Shown here one piece after another: positions 21,328 to 30,969 of a DNA stretch of 30,969 nucleotides (within the stretch, counting starts at the first letter, position 1; each line of letters begins with the position of its first letter). Location of the stretch: assembly GCA_000697475.1 (NCBI GenBank), contig JNEU01000687.1, forward strand, positions 1-30,969, in the 5' to 3' direction. The stretch is from Lichtheimia corymbifera B2541. Taxonomy: Eukaryota > Mucoromycota > Mucoromycetes > Mucorales > Lichtheimiaceae. The position numbers were made by a program, and so were the translations under genes. Under the pieces are notes generated by a model. The model worked only from the letters and a program-made list of their open reading frames with translations. It did no database searches and had not been told where the DNA came from.

Positions 21328-21905
21328 ATATCTAGCTGCTCTTACCATTTCATGTACTTTCTTTCCTCGTTCTTTTATTCCGCCCGTGCTCATGCTTTAT
21401 CCCCCAATCCAAATCTCATCACATGTAAAAAAAATCCTCCTTACATTAAAGTTGTTATCCTACTAGACAAAGCACATAAGCATTGATGTAATCATGGCGA
21501 GCAAATGGCGCAATCGAGCATTAGGTTACGTCAGTTACACAACTGTTGTCATCTCTGACAAATTGATAAACAAAGCCAGAATCTGTTTATTTGTAAGTTT
21601 ACATGATGCAAAGCACACGTCAAGTGCACATGTGGTTTGCAATGCAAGAACATTGAAGAGTGTGTGTATATGCATAAACCATTGGCCTTTGATCATTTGG
21701 GAATGCATTCCGCGGCATCTGTATGGCATGGAAGAAGGAAAGGCAAGTGGAAAAAAGTCGCGCAAGCAATGTCAAAAATGACAACAACTCCCAGGCATCG
21801 GGATTTATTTCCATCATATCAGCAGTAATGCGGATGGAGAGCTCTGTTTCAGCTTTATTCTCTCGCTTCTTTTCTTCTATCCATACCACCATTCGAGAAA
21901 CAGCC
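21328..21905. other. Spacer between PPR and glycosyltransferase genes
   Basis: Contains the PPR 3' flank with ATTAAA at 21445-21450. The frame of the next gene stays open upstream to about 21723, but the translation there lacks family similarity. No separate gene seen. Confidence 0.4.
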
Positions 21906-22866
21906 ATGGTTTCCAAAACAGTTCCCAAAGCAGCTTGGGTGGTCGTGTTAACAAGCACCAACAACTATATAAAAGGCGCCATTGCTCTCGCACAGGCGTT
22001 GAGGATGACACAAAGCTTATATCCATTGGTGGTATTATACACATCAGCAGTGACAAAACGAGCCATTCAGCTACTCAAAGATGCTGGGTGCCATGTCAGA
22101 CCTATCAATCCTATTCATCCACCTGGTAAAACTCGGTATGTCTTTGAGCGGTTTGTGGAGACGTGGACCAAGCTGGCTGTATGGAACTTGGAAGAATACG
22201 AACGTGTAGTGCTGCTGGATGCGGATATGTTGCCATTGCAAAATATGGATGAGCTCATGATGGATATTGCATTGCCGGATGAGCATCATATTGCAGCATG
22301 TCATGCCTGCACTTGCAATCCACAAAAGATAAAGACGTATCCTGCTGACTGGTATGTATTAATTTATGCCGCTCGCGAAATGATTGGTCCTATGTAAGCT
22401 CAATTGTGTGTGTGTTACTAGGATCCCTGCCAATTGCGCATATACAAACAATAAGGGTGCCAGCAGCAAGATTGATTACTTTAACAGCGGCTTAATCGTC
22501 CTTAAACCATCAAGGTCAAAGTTTCAAGAAATCATATCACACCTCTATCGCATCCCCGATTTGACAAGTTACCGATTCCCTGATCAAGACTTTCTCAACG
22601 AGGTCTTCGAGCATAGGTGGATTCATCTGCCATACATTTATAACGCGCTAAAGACCTTGTCCGTGGCCCATCGAACCATGTGGAAGTTTCAAGAGGTCAA
22701 AAACATCCATTACATTTTATCCAATAAGCCATGGGATGATTATGCAGATGACGAGCGGTACTCTGCACAATATCGATTATGGCAAGATGTGTATACGGAA
22801 GCAATCAACTATGCAAAACTCTCAACCAGTGATATCCAATCAGCTCTCTCTACTACCACCACATAA
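21906..22866 (+). CDS. GT8 family glycosyltransferase (glycogenin/galactinol synthase-like)
   Basis: Two exons (21906-22351, 22422-22866), phase 2, give 296 residues. The fold is a GT-A nucleotide-sugar transferase of family GT8. The N-terminal strand AWVVVLTSTNNYIKGAIALA (10-29) is followed by the metal-binding DxD in VVLLDADMLPL (D105, D107), then YFNSGLIVLKPS, DQDFLNEVF and the closing HYILSNKPWDD, whose His is a metal ligand in GT8 enzymes. The start at 21906 (GCCATGG context) begins just before the first strand; an upstream in-frame Met (about 21834) would add a Ser-rich leader, and I consider it less likely. No membrane segment, so it is probably cytosolic. Glycogenin has a longer C-terminal tail and a self-glucosylated Tyr that I cannot assign, so the acceptor is unknown. 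AATAAA at 22865-22870 overlaps the stop codon. Confidence 0.88.
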
Positions 22867-23316
22867 TAAACTTGTCGTTGTATTGTGTATACGGGCAGAT
22901 GGTAAAATTGGGAATCGTTCGTGGAATGCATGCCGCTACCATATCCCATTGACAGTGCTTGGTACTACACATGTCATAGGACGTTGATAAAGTTGGGAAG
23001 CAGCCATCTTGATTTGCTGGCTTAACATCAAAGTTGCATATGCTTGTACGTGGATCTTGAACTTTAGGATACCAAGCTCTATTATCTACGACCCTTCTCA
23101 TTCTTCTTAAAGAAAGGAACAAGTGCACAAGTGTAACTGTAATGCAAAAGCTTACGAAATCAGGTCTTGTTTATGTAACTAAATTCCCATGTGAGCGCAT
23201 TTGTTTGGTTGACACTAGATATAGCACAACATGATGATGCAAACATAAATTGAGCAGCTTGCTGGATAATGCATTTCGTGTCTTCTCCTCCTTTTACCTC
23301 TCATCAAAACATCAAC
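22867..23316. other. Spacer before the hydrolase cluster
   Basis: No gene or repeat recognised. The frame of the following gene is open to an ATG at 23269, but the leader just before 23317 (ATCAAAACATCAAC) looks like a normal 5' UTR. Confidence 0.4.
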
Positions 23317-24490
23317 ATGCCGCGTCAGGTCACGCTTCATCCAGAATACGAGCCCATGTGTGGCGCTTTCGATATCTCGCCTACCGACAATGACCTTTTA
23401 AATATGAAAGCCTTTCGTGATAGAAACAACAACATACTTCCCACTGACTCTTGGCCGGAAGCATTAGCGGAAGATCGCGTTCTTGATATCGCGGGTAGAA
23501 AAATGGAAGTAACCTTGGTGCGTCCTATTGGTACAGAGAACGAAAAGCTTCCTGTTGTTGTCTATTTGTAAGTTGTTCGGATTCACATGATGGATTAAAA
23601 GCAAGCTCTTTTTAACACGGTGACTCAGGCATGGAGGCGGCTGGGTATTTGGCAACAAGGTCAGCCATGGCAAGCTCATTCGTGATGTGAGTATTTTATA
23701 TGTATATCCAATATCGAATTATTCACGTGGACATGGATGATGCATCCTTTTTAGATTGCCAATAAGGCCCGTGTTGCCATTGTATTCCCAGATTATGCAA
23801 TGGCACCAGAAGCCATTTTCCCCGCCGCCGCAGAAGAATGCTATGCAGTAGTACGTTGGGTGGTGGAACATGGAGCGGATGAATTGAATGTGGATCCCAC
23901 CAAACTGGCTGTGGCTGGCGATAGTGCAGGCGGCAATCTTTCAGCTGCTGTATCACTGATCACCAAAGATCGGCTTGAGCTATCTGCAGACACGATAAAG
24001 ACCCAAATCCTCATTTACCCATCCGTGGCACCACCCATTGATGAGTCATCTTTTGAATCATATCGTCTTTTTGGTGCACGTGGAGAATATGCCCTCAACT
24101 TTTACGACACGAAGCGTTGCAACGATTTGTATTCTGGAATCCAAGACCCATCTGCTGTGAATGACAACAAGTATCGATTCCCATTGGTTGCCAGTCGTGA
24201 AGAATTATGCGGAGTTGCACCTTGCCTAATGATCGTTTGTGAAGCCGACACATTGCGTGATGAAGGTGAAGCCTATGCACGCAAACTCTTGGAAGCTGGT
24301 GTTGCGACCACATCCATCCGGGTCAATGGTACAAGTAAGTCATCATCTCATTTTATCATGGAAACAAAATCGCTCATGCTTTCTTATTGCAGCACATGGA
24401 TATATGCAGCATCCAGCTGAAACAGCACCTTATCTGCAAACTCTAGCAATGATTACATTTCAGCTGAATGAGGCATTTGGACGTGATTAG
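23317..24490 (+). CDS. Alpha/beta hydrolase, HSL/GDXG family, paralogue 1
   Basis: Four exons (23317-23567, 23629-23686, 23755-24334, 24393-24490; phases 2, 0, 1) give 328 residues. It has the marks of hormone-sensitive-lipase-type esterases: oxyanion-hole HGGGW (85-89), nucleophile motif GDSAGGN with S160, catalytic Asp in EADTLRDEGE (D268) and His in THGY (H298). These enzymes cleave short-chain carboxyl esters; the true substrate is unknown. There is no signal peptide or membrane helix, so it is likely intracellular. The N-terminal ~75 residues form the cap region. Compared with its two paralogues it has a longer N-terminus and a different insert before the Asp motif (SGIQDPSAVNDNKYRF). 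AATAAA is at 24496-24501, and the next paralogue starts 203 bases after the stop. Confidence 0.92.
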
Positions 24491-24693
24491 GAGTGAATAA
24501 AGTTCATATGTAGTGAACCCTGGATGTGTGTGTGGGGTTGGGGAAGAAATGATATTACTGATTACGAAGCGAAATACTCGGCCATTCATATTGTGGGAGA
24601 GCAGTCGGGCCTGACTATTTCAGGATACAAACCAACCGAGACTTTTAATTGTGTTCCTGTTTCTTTTTTACTCTCATCTTTTAATCACTCGAT

Positions 24694-25863
24694 ATGACAT
24701 TCCATACCCCTATCCATCCTGTATACGCTGCCAGCATTGAAGCTCGCAAGGGTATTCCTCCTCTTAGTCAAATCCCTCTCGAGAAGTTCCGTGAAGTAGC
24801 CAACCAACGATCAGCTGCTCTGAAGCTTCCTGAAGTCATTGAGCAAGATAAGACAGTGGAGTTCGAGGGCAGAGCGTTGAATTTGACTTTACTTCGCCCC
24901 CTTGGTACCGAAAATGAGATCCTCCCAGTTGTTATCTTTTAGTGAGTATCACAAATATGCTCCCAATCATTGCATGCATGGGCTTGATGATTAACCAACT
25001 CATATGTATGCAAAAGCCATGGAGGCGGTTTCGTGTTTGGCTCCAAGTATACTCATGCCAGGATTATCCGAGATGTAAGCATTCATTTACAAATGGGGTC
25101 TTGTGTAACATTCACCGACACCGTGTGCCACCACCTTATTTCAGATATGCATCAAAAACCATGTTGCCGTTGTTTTCCTCGATTATTCATTGGCACCTGA
25201 AGTCAAGTTTCCCGTGATCCATGAGGAAGCCTATGCCACATTGCAATGGGTCCTTGCCAATGGCAAAGATATTCATGTGGATACCACCAAGCTGGCCTTG
25301 TGTGGTGATAGTGCTGGTGGCAACTTGACGGTGGCAGTTGCATTGATGGCAAAACAGCGAGGTTTGCCTGACAATGCTATCAAGACCCAAATAGCCATTT
25401 ACCCTGCTACCGCTGACACTCGTGATCATTACCACTCGTATCAAGCATTTGGCAATGGCGAGTACACCCTTACCCGAGAGGATATGAAGTTTTTTGGTGA
25501 TGCCTATTATGGCGGTGCAAATGGCGGTGATAAGAAATGGTCATGCCCCTTGGTGGCATCCGTTGAAGAATTAAGTGGATTGCCTCCAGCACTTGTTTTC
25601 ACAGCCGAGGCAGATGTTTTACGTGATGAAGGCGAGGAGTATGCACGCAAGTTGACTGAAGCTGGTGTCAAAACGGCTGCCGTACGCATGATTGGCGCAA
25701 GTAAGTCAATGCATTTCAAATGGTTGTTATCATCTCTCACACCTTTTATTACGTAATAGTTCACGGCTATATCACTGTGCCTAGCCCTATCGAAGTTCCC
25801 CAGTATACCCATACGCTGGCCATGATCAAGTGTCAGCTTGATGAGGCATTCGGTAGATCCTGA
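24694..25863 (+). CDS. Alpha/beta hydrolase, HSL/GDXG family, paralogue 2
   Basis: Four exons (24694-24941, 25017-25074, 25145-25700, 25760-25863; phases 2, 0, 1) give 321 residues. Exon 2 is 58 nt as in both other copies. Motifs are HGGGF (84-88), GDSAGGN (S158), EADVLRDEGE (D259) and IHGY (H289), so the triad is complete. It is closer to paralogue 3 than to paralogue 1: both share FEGRALNLTLLRPLGTE-type sequence before intron 1, the loop GGANGGDKKW/GGSNGGDEKW and the ending QLDEAFG. Intron 1 of both ends in the unusual CAAAAG acceptor. AATAAA is at 25939-25944. Confidence 0.92.
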
Positions 25864-26713
25864 GCATCTAAACCAAGCGAATTATTGCCAGCTTGATCAT
25901 TTGTAGCGATAATTATAACCAGCGTTATTGCGATGTATAATAAAGATACACGCCTTTAAGAATATTTGAATGTCTTGGCTCATACGATGACACATCCTAC
26001 TGAATCACTGGCACTTTCAGCACAAGATCTTCTCAATTTATCCATTGTTGCTATGATACCACGCGTTGAAACGCAGCTAAGCTGCAGCAAAGAAACGCGA
26101 GGAAAGGTCCATTTTCATCCGACGACATCAACGAGGTACAATCAATACAATTTTGATACGCCATAATGACTGGTATCTGATTATTCCTTTTTGAATCATG
26201 CATCACAAAGAATCAACGGCAACCGCGCCTTATATCACAGTCATCACTGTGTTTTCAGCACCCATGATCTCAACATGGTCAACAAGATCATTGTGCAGCA
26301 CTTGTAGGGATCGTTCATTTATGAAGCGCTTATACCAAGAAATCAGTTTTACAGAAGCAGAAGAAGCTGCGCTATGGTAAGCCGGAGACAACTGAATGTT
26401 ATATAATGATACAGGGTACTCATTACCAACACCGGTTTCGTCTTGAGCGAGCCTCATCTTCATTTATTATTGCACAAAGGGTAATGCGTGTATATTATAT
26501 GGTTCATTATGGGCACATGGCTATGTTTCGCACTTGTCATTTATTCTGCTATACAATGGGGTGTTTTTATACAATGCGATGAGGATGATCATAATGTAGG
26601 GTTGCTTATTCGAATAAGGATTCAATTGATATTGTCGTGTCCATGAATAATCGCGTGTACCCATCATCCACACTCAGCTCGTGTATGGTTATATCCCTTG
26701 TTACTATCCTATC
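25864..26713. other. Spacer downstream of hydrolase 2
   Basis: Hydrolase 2 poly(A) signal at 25939-25944. A minus-strand open stretch at 26230-26463 and a plus-strand one at 26198-26380 overlap each other; neither has recognisable motifs. I see no supported gene. Confidence 0.35.
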
Positions 26714-27450
26714 TTAGTTTCCTTGTTCTTTCTCTTGAATAAAAACCCTACTTCGAGTATCACTTACTCTTAGCACGTCTACTACTACCAACATCCATAC
26801 ACGACACCCAGATATCTTTTTCCACGTTGGTGTTGTCAAGATCTTTTGCATGCCATTTTCTTTGAATGAGTCAGTCTTGATGAATATGATCGTTTCACCA
26901 TGATAATCCAAGAAAAAAGGCTTTCCTTTCCAGAAGCCATCCGAGAATTTTTTGCGATCATAAAGTTTCATTGCTTCGGCAGCTGATATATACTCTTCAA
27001 TGGTCACGGAACGTGTCCTGATGACCGTTAACGTTGTGGCCACACCGACGCCTCTGCAGAATTACGACTGTACGTTACCCACTGTAAGTTGTTGACAGAG
27101 TTGTTGTGTTTGATTGAGTTGCGGTGATGTACAATTGCTTCGCCGTTTTCCTTCATACAGTCCTCGTAATCGTCTTTTTTGTAGTGGTAGGCGATGATCC
27201 TATGTACAGCAAAGGTCCGATGTTCATGATGTCGGTGAGGCTTCATCTGCGCGTACACATAGCCATTGTCACCTTTGTGGTGATGGATTGGCTCCTCTTT
27301 TTCTTTCTTCCTAATGAATCCCAATTTGCAGACCTCGTAATCTCGAAGATCATAATCATCCATGTCAGTACTAAATGATTGCCAAATTGCTGTGCTCAGA
27401 TCGGGGATCTCTACACTATGGTCAACCCGATCATAAGAAGGGGTGGGCAC
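26714..27450 (-). CDS. NUMOD4/HNH homing-endonuclease-like protein
   Basis: Exons 27450-27074 and 27017-26714, joined across a 56-nt GT-AG intron in phase 2, give about 226 residues. The N-terminal part (IWQSFSTD through DYEVCKLGFIRKK) resembles NUMOD4. It is followed by an HNH core: VHRIIAYHY, then VHHRNSIKHNNSVNNLQWVT, the ββα-metal His/Asn pattern. After the intron comes SVTIEEYISAAEAMKLYDRK, resembling the NUMOD1-type helix-turn-helix of such enzymes. Such proteins cleave DNA and are commonest in phage and organelle introns. The codon at 27450 is GTG and the frame is open to a stop near 27500 without ATG, so the true start is unresolved: either a further upstream exon, or Met at 27363, which would cut into NUMOD4. 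If the intron is not real, the gene is frameshifted after the HNH. Confidence 0.72.
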
Positions 27451-27469
27451 CGACGCTTTTAAATACAGG

Positions 27470-27965
27470 TCTTTGCTATTTGAACCATGTCAATTCCAGC
27501 ACCCGACGTAGTAGATCATGACACCGAAACCAACTTTTGCAGGTGAATCATGAGAGATAGCTATATCGAAAGTAACAAGATAGCATATATGAGCAGTGGT
27601 TCATCAAGCAACGTAATCGAGCTTTACCTTATCATAAAGGTCCAATGTCACAATGACGACCCCGATACAAAGCACTATGGATGTCTACGAAAGATTGGCA
27701 CTTACTCACAGGTTGAAATATGTGACACACACAGACCTTGGACCTTGTAAGCAACCAGAAAAGTATGACAGAGGGAAGAAACGTGTGGTAGAATGATGAA
27801 CGGCGACAACGTCCTTTTATTCTGCATGGTGGGCGTGGGTATTTCTGCTTGTTGGGGATGATTGATAAATTGATGCATGAGCTGATATAGTGATGGGACG
27901 CGTGTGCCAACAGGATTAACTCTGAAGAGCCTATGTGTAATGTTGTCTATGCATACTCGCCAAAA
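27470..27965 (-). repeat. ~430-bp repeat cassette, copy 2 (inverted)
   Basis: Reverse-complement partner of 5648-6080; see the landmarks listed there. This copy lies directly upstream of the HNH-like gene, so it may hold its promoter or first exon. It has a ~60-base insertion relative to copy 1 in the middle. The two cassettes are about 21 kb apart and point toward each other. Confidence 0.75.
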
Positions 27966-28348
27966 TTTGGGAGGTGATAAAATTCATCAATGAAATTAAT
28001 CACTTGTACGCTTAACGCACATGCCCATTCACGAAGGTGACTTGCCATTGTTGTTACCTGCCCTTAATAATGCTACTTGTAAGCAATTTGAGGATCGAGA
28101 AGTGATATCCAGCCATCCTAGACATGAGTATTTGGGGTAAATGGACTGATAACGTCTTTTATACCGAGGCCGGTAATATACGTTATGTATGCATCGTCTT
28201 GCATCTTAATCAGGATACATCTCAGCTTTTTAGGCAGTGACAAAACAAAGCAATGTATTAAGTCAGCTATATACGATGATGTTGCGGGATGATAATGATT
28301 GTGTCTGCGGCTTTTTTGAAGGCTAACTGAATCGAATGATAGGTGTAT
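27966..28348. other. Spacer, 3' flank of hydrolase 3
   Basis: No gene, repeat or clear polyadenylation signal found. Confidence 0.4.
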
Positions 28349-29502
28349 TTACAATTTACCAAATGCTTCATCAAGTTGATACTTGATCATTGCCAAGGTC
28401 TGCAGGTATACTGGAGTGTCCACTTGAGAGACGGTTATATATCCATGCACTGGTTTGATTGCAATTCAAGTGAGTAGAGTGTGCCATCATCATCGTCCTA
28501 TTTCAACTTACCGGCACCAATCATACGCACCGCAGCTGTTTTAACACCGGCCTCTACCAATTTGCGTGCAAATTCTTCACCTTCATCACACAAGACATCA
28601 GCTTCAGCTGTGATCAATAACGCCGGTGGAAGATCACGCAAGTCATCAACAGAGGCTCGTAGAGGATATATCCATTTTTCGTCGCCACCATTAGAGCCAT
28701 CATCATAATGATAAACCTTTGAAACGAATCGTATCTCGTCATGAGTCAGGATGTATTGGCCATTGCTCAGTTCTGGATACGATGGGGAATGTTCACGATT
28801 ATCGGTAGTGACTGGGTACAATGGGATTTGTGCTTTGATTGTATCCTTGGGAAGCCCACGTTGTTTAGCCATGAGAGGGATCGCAATTGCCAAATTGCCA
28901 CCAGCGCTATCTCCGCAGGTTGCTATCTTGGACGTGTCTAGCAGGTTATCTTGACCATGGGCAAGGACCCACTCCAATGCCGAATAGCACTCCTCGTGAA
29001 TTCCAGGAAACTTGACCTTGGGAGCAAAGGCATAATTTGGGAAAACAACAGCTGCATGGTTCTTGATGCACAACTGTGTTTATAATGATTAGATAATGCA
29101 TGACATGGTGTATGGTACCAAATGACAACTTACATCGCGGATAATCTTGCCGCAGGTATATTTGGAACCGGTTATCCAAGCGCCCCCATGACTTTTGCAC
29201 CATGGTTAAGATAAAGAGGATGACGGCAAGGGTAATTTGGCAAACACTTACTAAAAGATGATAACAGGAAGCACCTCTTTCTCGGTGCCCAATGGGCGTA
29301 GCAATGTCAAATCGAGCGTCTTGCCGTTGAATTCCACTTTACGGTCCTCTTCAATGACTTCAGGCACCTTGAAAGTTGCACAATGCGCGTCCACAGCCTT
29401 GTTAAATTCCTCAAAGTCCTTGATTTGATGAAGAAGCGGGGCGGCATCACGGGCTTTGACGGAGTCAACATAAGCAGGGTGAATGGGAATAGCACGAGTC
29501 AT
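28349..29502 (-). CDS. Alpha/beta hydrolase, HSL/GDXG family, paralogue 3
   Basis: Four exons (29502-29252, 29191-29134, 29073-28512, 28449-28349; phases 2, 0, 1, exon 2 again 58 nt) give 323 residues. Triad: GDSAGGN (S159), EADVLCDEGE (D262), VHGY (H292). Two family positions differ from its paralogues. The oxyanion motif is HGGAW instead of HGGGW/F, and the Asp motif has LCDEG instead of LRDEG. HGGA occurs in some active members of the superfamily, so the enzyme is probably active but may have altered specificity. The gene lies inverted relative to the tandem pair, on the far side of the HNH-like gene. A TATA box sits 50-58 bases upstream of the ATG. Confidence 0.92.
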
Positions 29503-29550
29503 GATTGAAAACAAAAGTAACGATGTTGAAGGCCAAGCCAGTGTCGCGTC

Positions 29551-29559
29551 TTTTATAAG
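29551..29559 (-). promoter_or_regulatory. TATA box of hydrolase 3
   Basis: On the minus strand this reads CTTATAAAA (in GCTTATAAAAGAC), about 50 bases before the start codon at 29502. Confidence 0.5.
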
Positions 29560-30297
29560 CAGAGGCGGCGAGTGAGACATAGTGTGGTGGCTGCTGTTGC
29601 TGATGCTGCGCCTCTCATGGATACAGCTTAATAAGCTCGCGGTCATCCGGAAGCCTCCAACATCAAGCCTCTATTTGATATTGCGCATTAGTATCACCTA
29701 TCGCAATCCAAGCCATACACATTGGCAAGTATACTAGTGGTTCCGCAAGGTTATGCTGTTCGTCCCGCACCTCTCAAGAGCGGGGAGCAAACAGACCCTT
29801 CAGCCATGTATCACGATAGGGATCGTGCTAAAAAGCTTTTGCCGATCATCAACGTTTACAACATGATGCTTATCCTTAAAATAGTCATTGTCTGGTAGTC
29901 TTTATAATCTCAATGGCATGTTTGATATGCTTTTGTAAAAGTACCATGAGTGGGAATATTGGTGCACAAAGAATTAGAATCTCAAAACAACGCCTGCTCC
30001 ATAAGCACCTTAAAGCAAAAATGATTGTGACACAATAACGGCATAATAAAGGAAGAAATGGGTGGTGGAACGTTTGCTGGATTGTATGCACACATGTCAC
30101 AGAAGATTATTGCATATAGATAACATGGCATGATGGTGGGAAAAGGTCAACTAGACGCGGCTTTGCTGAAGGTGGGAAGAATAAGGTTCAAGGCTAGTAC
30201 GTACCTCAGCGGATAATCTTTGTATCTTAACCCTGCGACTTTTGTTTGAACCACCGCATGTAAATGAAGCTGCTGCTCCAGCTCAATACTTCATCAT
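29560..30297. other. Spacer with a possible exon fragment
   Basis: One plus-strand frame is open from about 29689 to a stop at 29896-29898. Its translation (for example VPQGYAVRPAPLKSGEQTDP) has coding-like composition and begins after an acceptor-like TACTAG at 29732-29737, but there is no start codon and I do not recognise the family. It may be a gene remnant. The rest shows nothing. Confidence 0.25.
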
Positions 30298-30440
30298 TCA
30301 TTTGACTTGATGCGAGAGGATTGACTGAGCTACGCTACTGCACTATCTTTGTGACCATACCTATCTCCACTGATGTACTCTTTTTTTTGTTTGGCCATAG
30401 CTCGGCCAAATCAGCTAGGATCAAGGTAATTGAATCGTGG
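30298..30440. repeat. Fold-back element, copy 2 (diverged)
   Basis: Aligns with 2308-2458 in the same orientation. The left arm keeps TTGATGCGAGAGGATTGACT, the middle keeps CTCCACTGATGTACTC, and the right arm keeps GGCCAAATCAGCTAGGATCA. Arms are more diverged than in copy 1, so the hairpin is weaker. Similarity to the left copy continues downstream to about 30530. Confidence 0.6.
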
Positions 30441-30569
30441 AAATGAATATATGGAGCAGGAGCATCGTTCCATTGTTATGGTTTTGGCAAAAGCTAGGAA
30501 TGGGAGAAAGTGGGCTATCAGCTGCCAATTCATGAGCTGGTACTAAATAGTCTATAAGTATCATGCAAT

Positions 30570-30890
30570 CATGCAAATGAGCTGTGCTACACAAACGCCC
30601 CCTTGCGCAACTTCTGCTCTATCAGGGTTCAGGGTCAAACTACTTCACAATGAACAAAAAATTAATGTGTCTTTATAATGACGCGGAAGAAAATAAAATC
30701 TACAAATTCACAATGAACAAATACCACCCTTCATATAGCATAATGGTTACAGCATATGTAAAACATAAAGTTGCCTGTATCTCTAAACTTTACAAGGAAA
30801 CGTGGGGTCTTTCATAGAACAAAGTTGCTCGGCTGGGTGGAGCGCACCTTGGGTGCAAGTTTCACGATCTAGCTCGTCAATCCGAGATTT
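30570..30890 (+). repeat. Right-end copy of the edge repeat and one tandem unit
   Basis: 30570-30795 is the inverted partner of 61-221 and a direct, diverged partner of about 205-330. 30796-30890 holds one more unit of the 222-915 array (GGGGTCTTTCATAGAACAAA, GTTGCTCGGC, GTGCAAGTTTCACGAT). Thus the repeat order edge-block then tandem unit is the same as on the left plus-strand copy. Confidence 0.7.
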
Positions 30891-30931
30891 CGCAATGTCA
30901 CCACCAGCCTCGTCAAGAGGTCGACCACCTA

Positions 30932-30933
<2 letters not shown>

Positions 30934-30965
<32 letters not shown>
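30934..30965. other. Poly-T homopolymer at window edge
   Basis: 32 consecutive T bases four bases before the window end. Could be a retroelement tail on the minus strand (poly-A) or an assembly-edge artefact; nothing beyond is visible to decide. Confidence 0.7.

Positions 30966-30969
<4 letters not shown>

Noticed and set aside
22384..22421. Second half of the GT8 gene as a separate protein starting at 22384
   Set aside because: That start lies in the 70-nt intron; splicing 22351 to 22422 restores a continuous GT8 domain in phase.
26714..27450. Two separate overlapping small genes in place of one HNH gene
   Set aside because: A 56-nt GT-AG intron joins them in phase and brings together domains that normally occur in one protein; two independent genes would leave the second without a start.
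61..30795. The whole window as one transposon with terminal inverted repeats
   Set aside because: The inverted pair does not mark clean ends: a tandem unit lies outside the right copy, a second copy lies next to the left one, and the interior is ordinary chromosomal genes with no transposase.
1..30969. tRNA, rRNA or CRISPR features
   Set aside because: I looked for B-box-like GGTTCGANNCC sites, rRNA-type conserved stretches and regularly spaced short repeats and found none; the only regular repeats are the diverged ~160-190-bp units.

Overview
This window looks like nuclear DNA of a filamentous fungus, most likely an early-diverging one (Mucoromycota, Mucorales-like). That placement is inference. 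It rests on dense, short GT-AG introns (51-75 nt where I could measure them), AT-rich spacers, a very large SEL1/HCP-like protein, paired PL14-type polysaccharide lyases and a run of GDXG-family hydrolases. The window probably spans a whole contig, because it begins in a 59-base poly-G run and ends in a 32-base poly-T run. No telomere repeat is visible.

Layout. 1-2846 is repeat-rich and appears gene-free: a repeat copy in inverted orientation, a degenerate tandem array (~160-190 bp period) and a 151-bp fold-back hairpin. 2847-4990 (-) is a 12-exon SAMHD1-type HD-domain dNTP triphosphohydrolase whose catalytic His-Asp pair sits on a 17-nt micro-exon. 5000-7400 is spacer with a ~430-bp repeat cassette and a decayed reading frame. 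7409-8398 and 9943-10981 (+) are tandem secreted PL14-like lyases with matching intron positions. 12745-18467 (+) is an 8-exon gene for a 1768-residue protein with about 36 Sel1 repeats and an N-myristoylation-type start. 18827-19359 (-) is histone variant H2A.Z, rebuilt with an intron directly after the start codon. It faces, across a divergent promoter with a CCAAT box and a perfect CRE palindrome, a mitochondrial-type PPR protein (19975-21327, +). Next come a GT8 glycosyltransferase (21906-22866, +), two tandem alpha/beta hydrolases (23317-24490 and 24694-25863, +), a NUMOD4/HNH endonuclease-like gene (26714-27450, -), the second, inverted copy of the ~430-bp cassette (27470-27965), and a third hydrolase paralogue (28349-29502, -). 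29503-30969 is again repeat-rich and carries second copies of the left-end repeats.

How the parts relate. The genes do not form one pathway. The clearest themes are local duplication (two lyases, three hydrolases, each with conserved intron positions), secreted or hydrolytic accessory functions, and repeats shared between the two ends. The lyases may act on glucuronate-containing polymers, which mucoralean walls contain. SAMHD1, H2A.Z and the PPR protein are housekeeping-type genes for dNTP balance, chromatin and organelle RNA. All gene models come from reading splice sites by eye and checking phase; none is supported by transcript data here.
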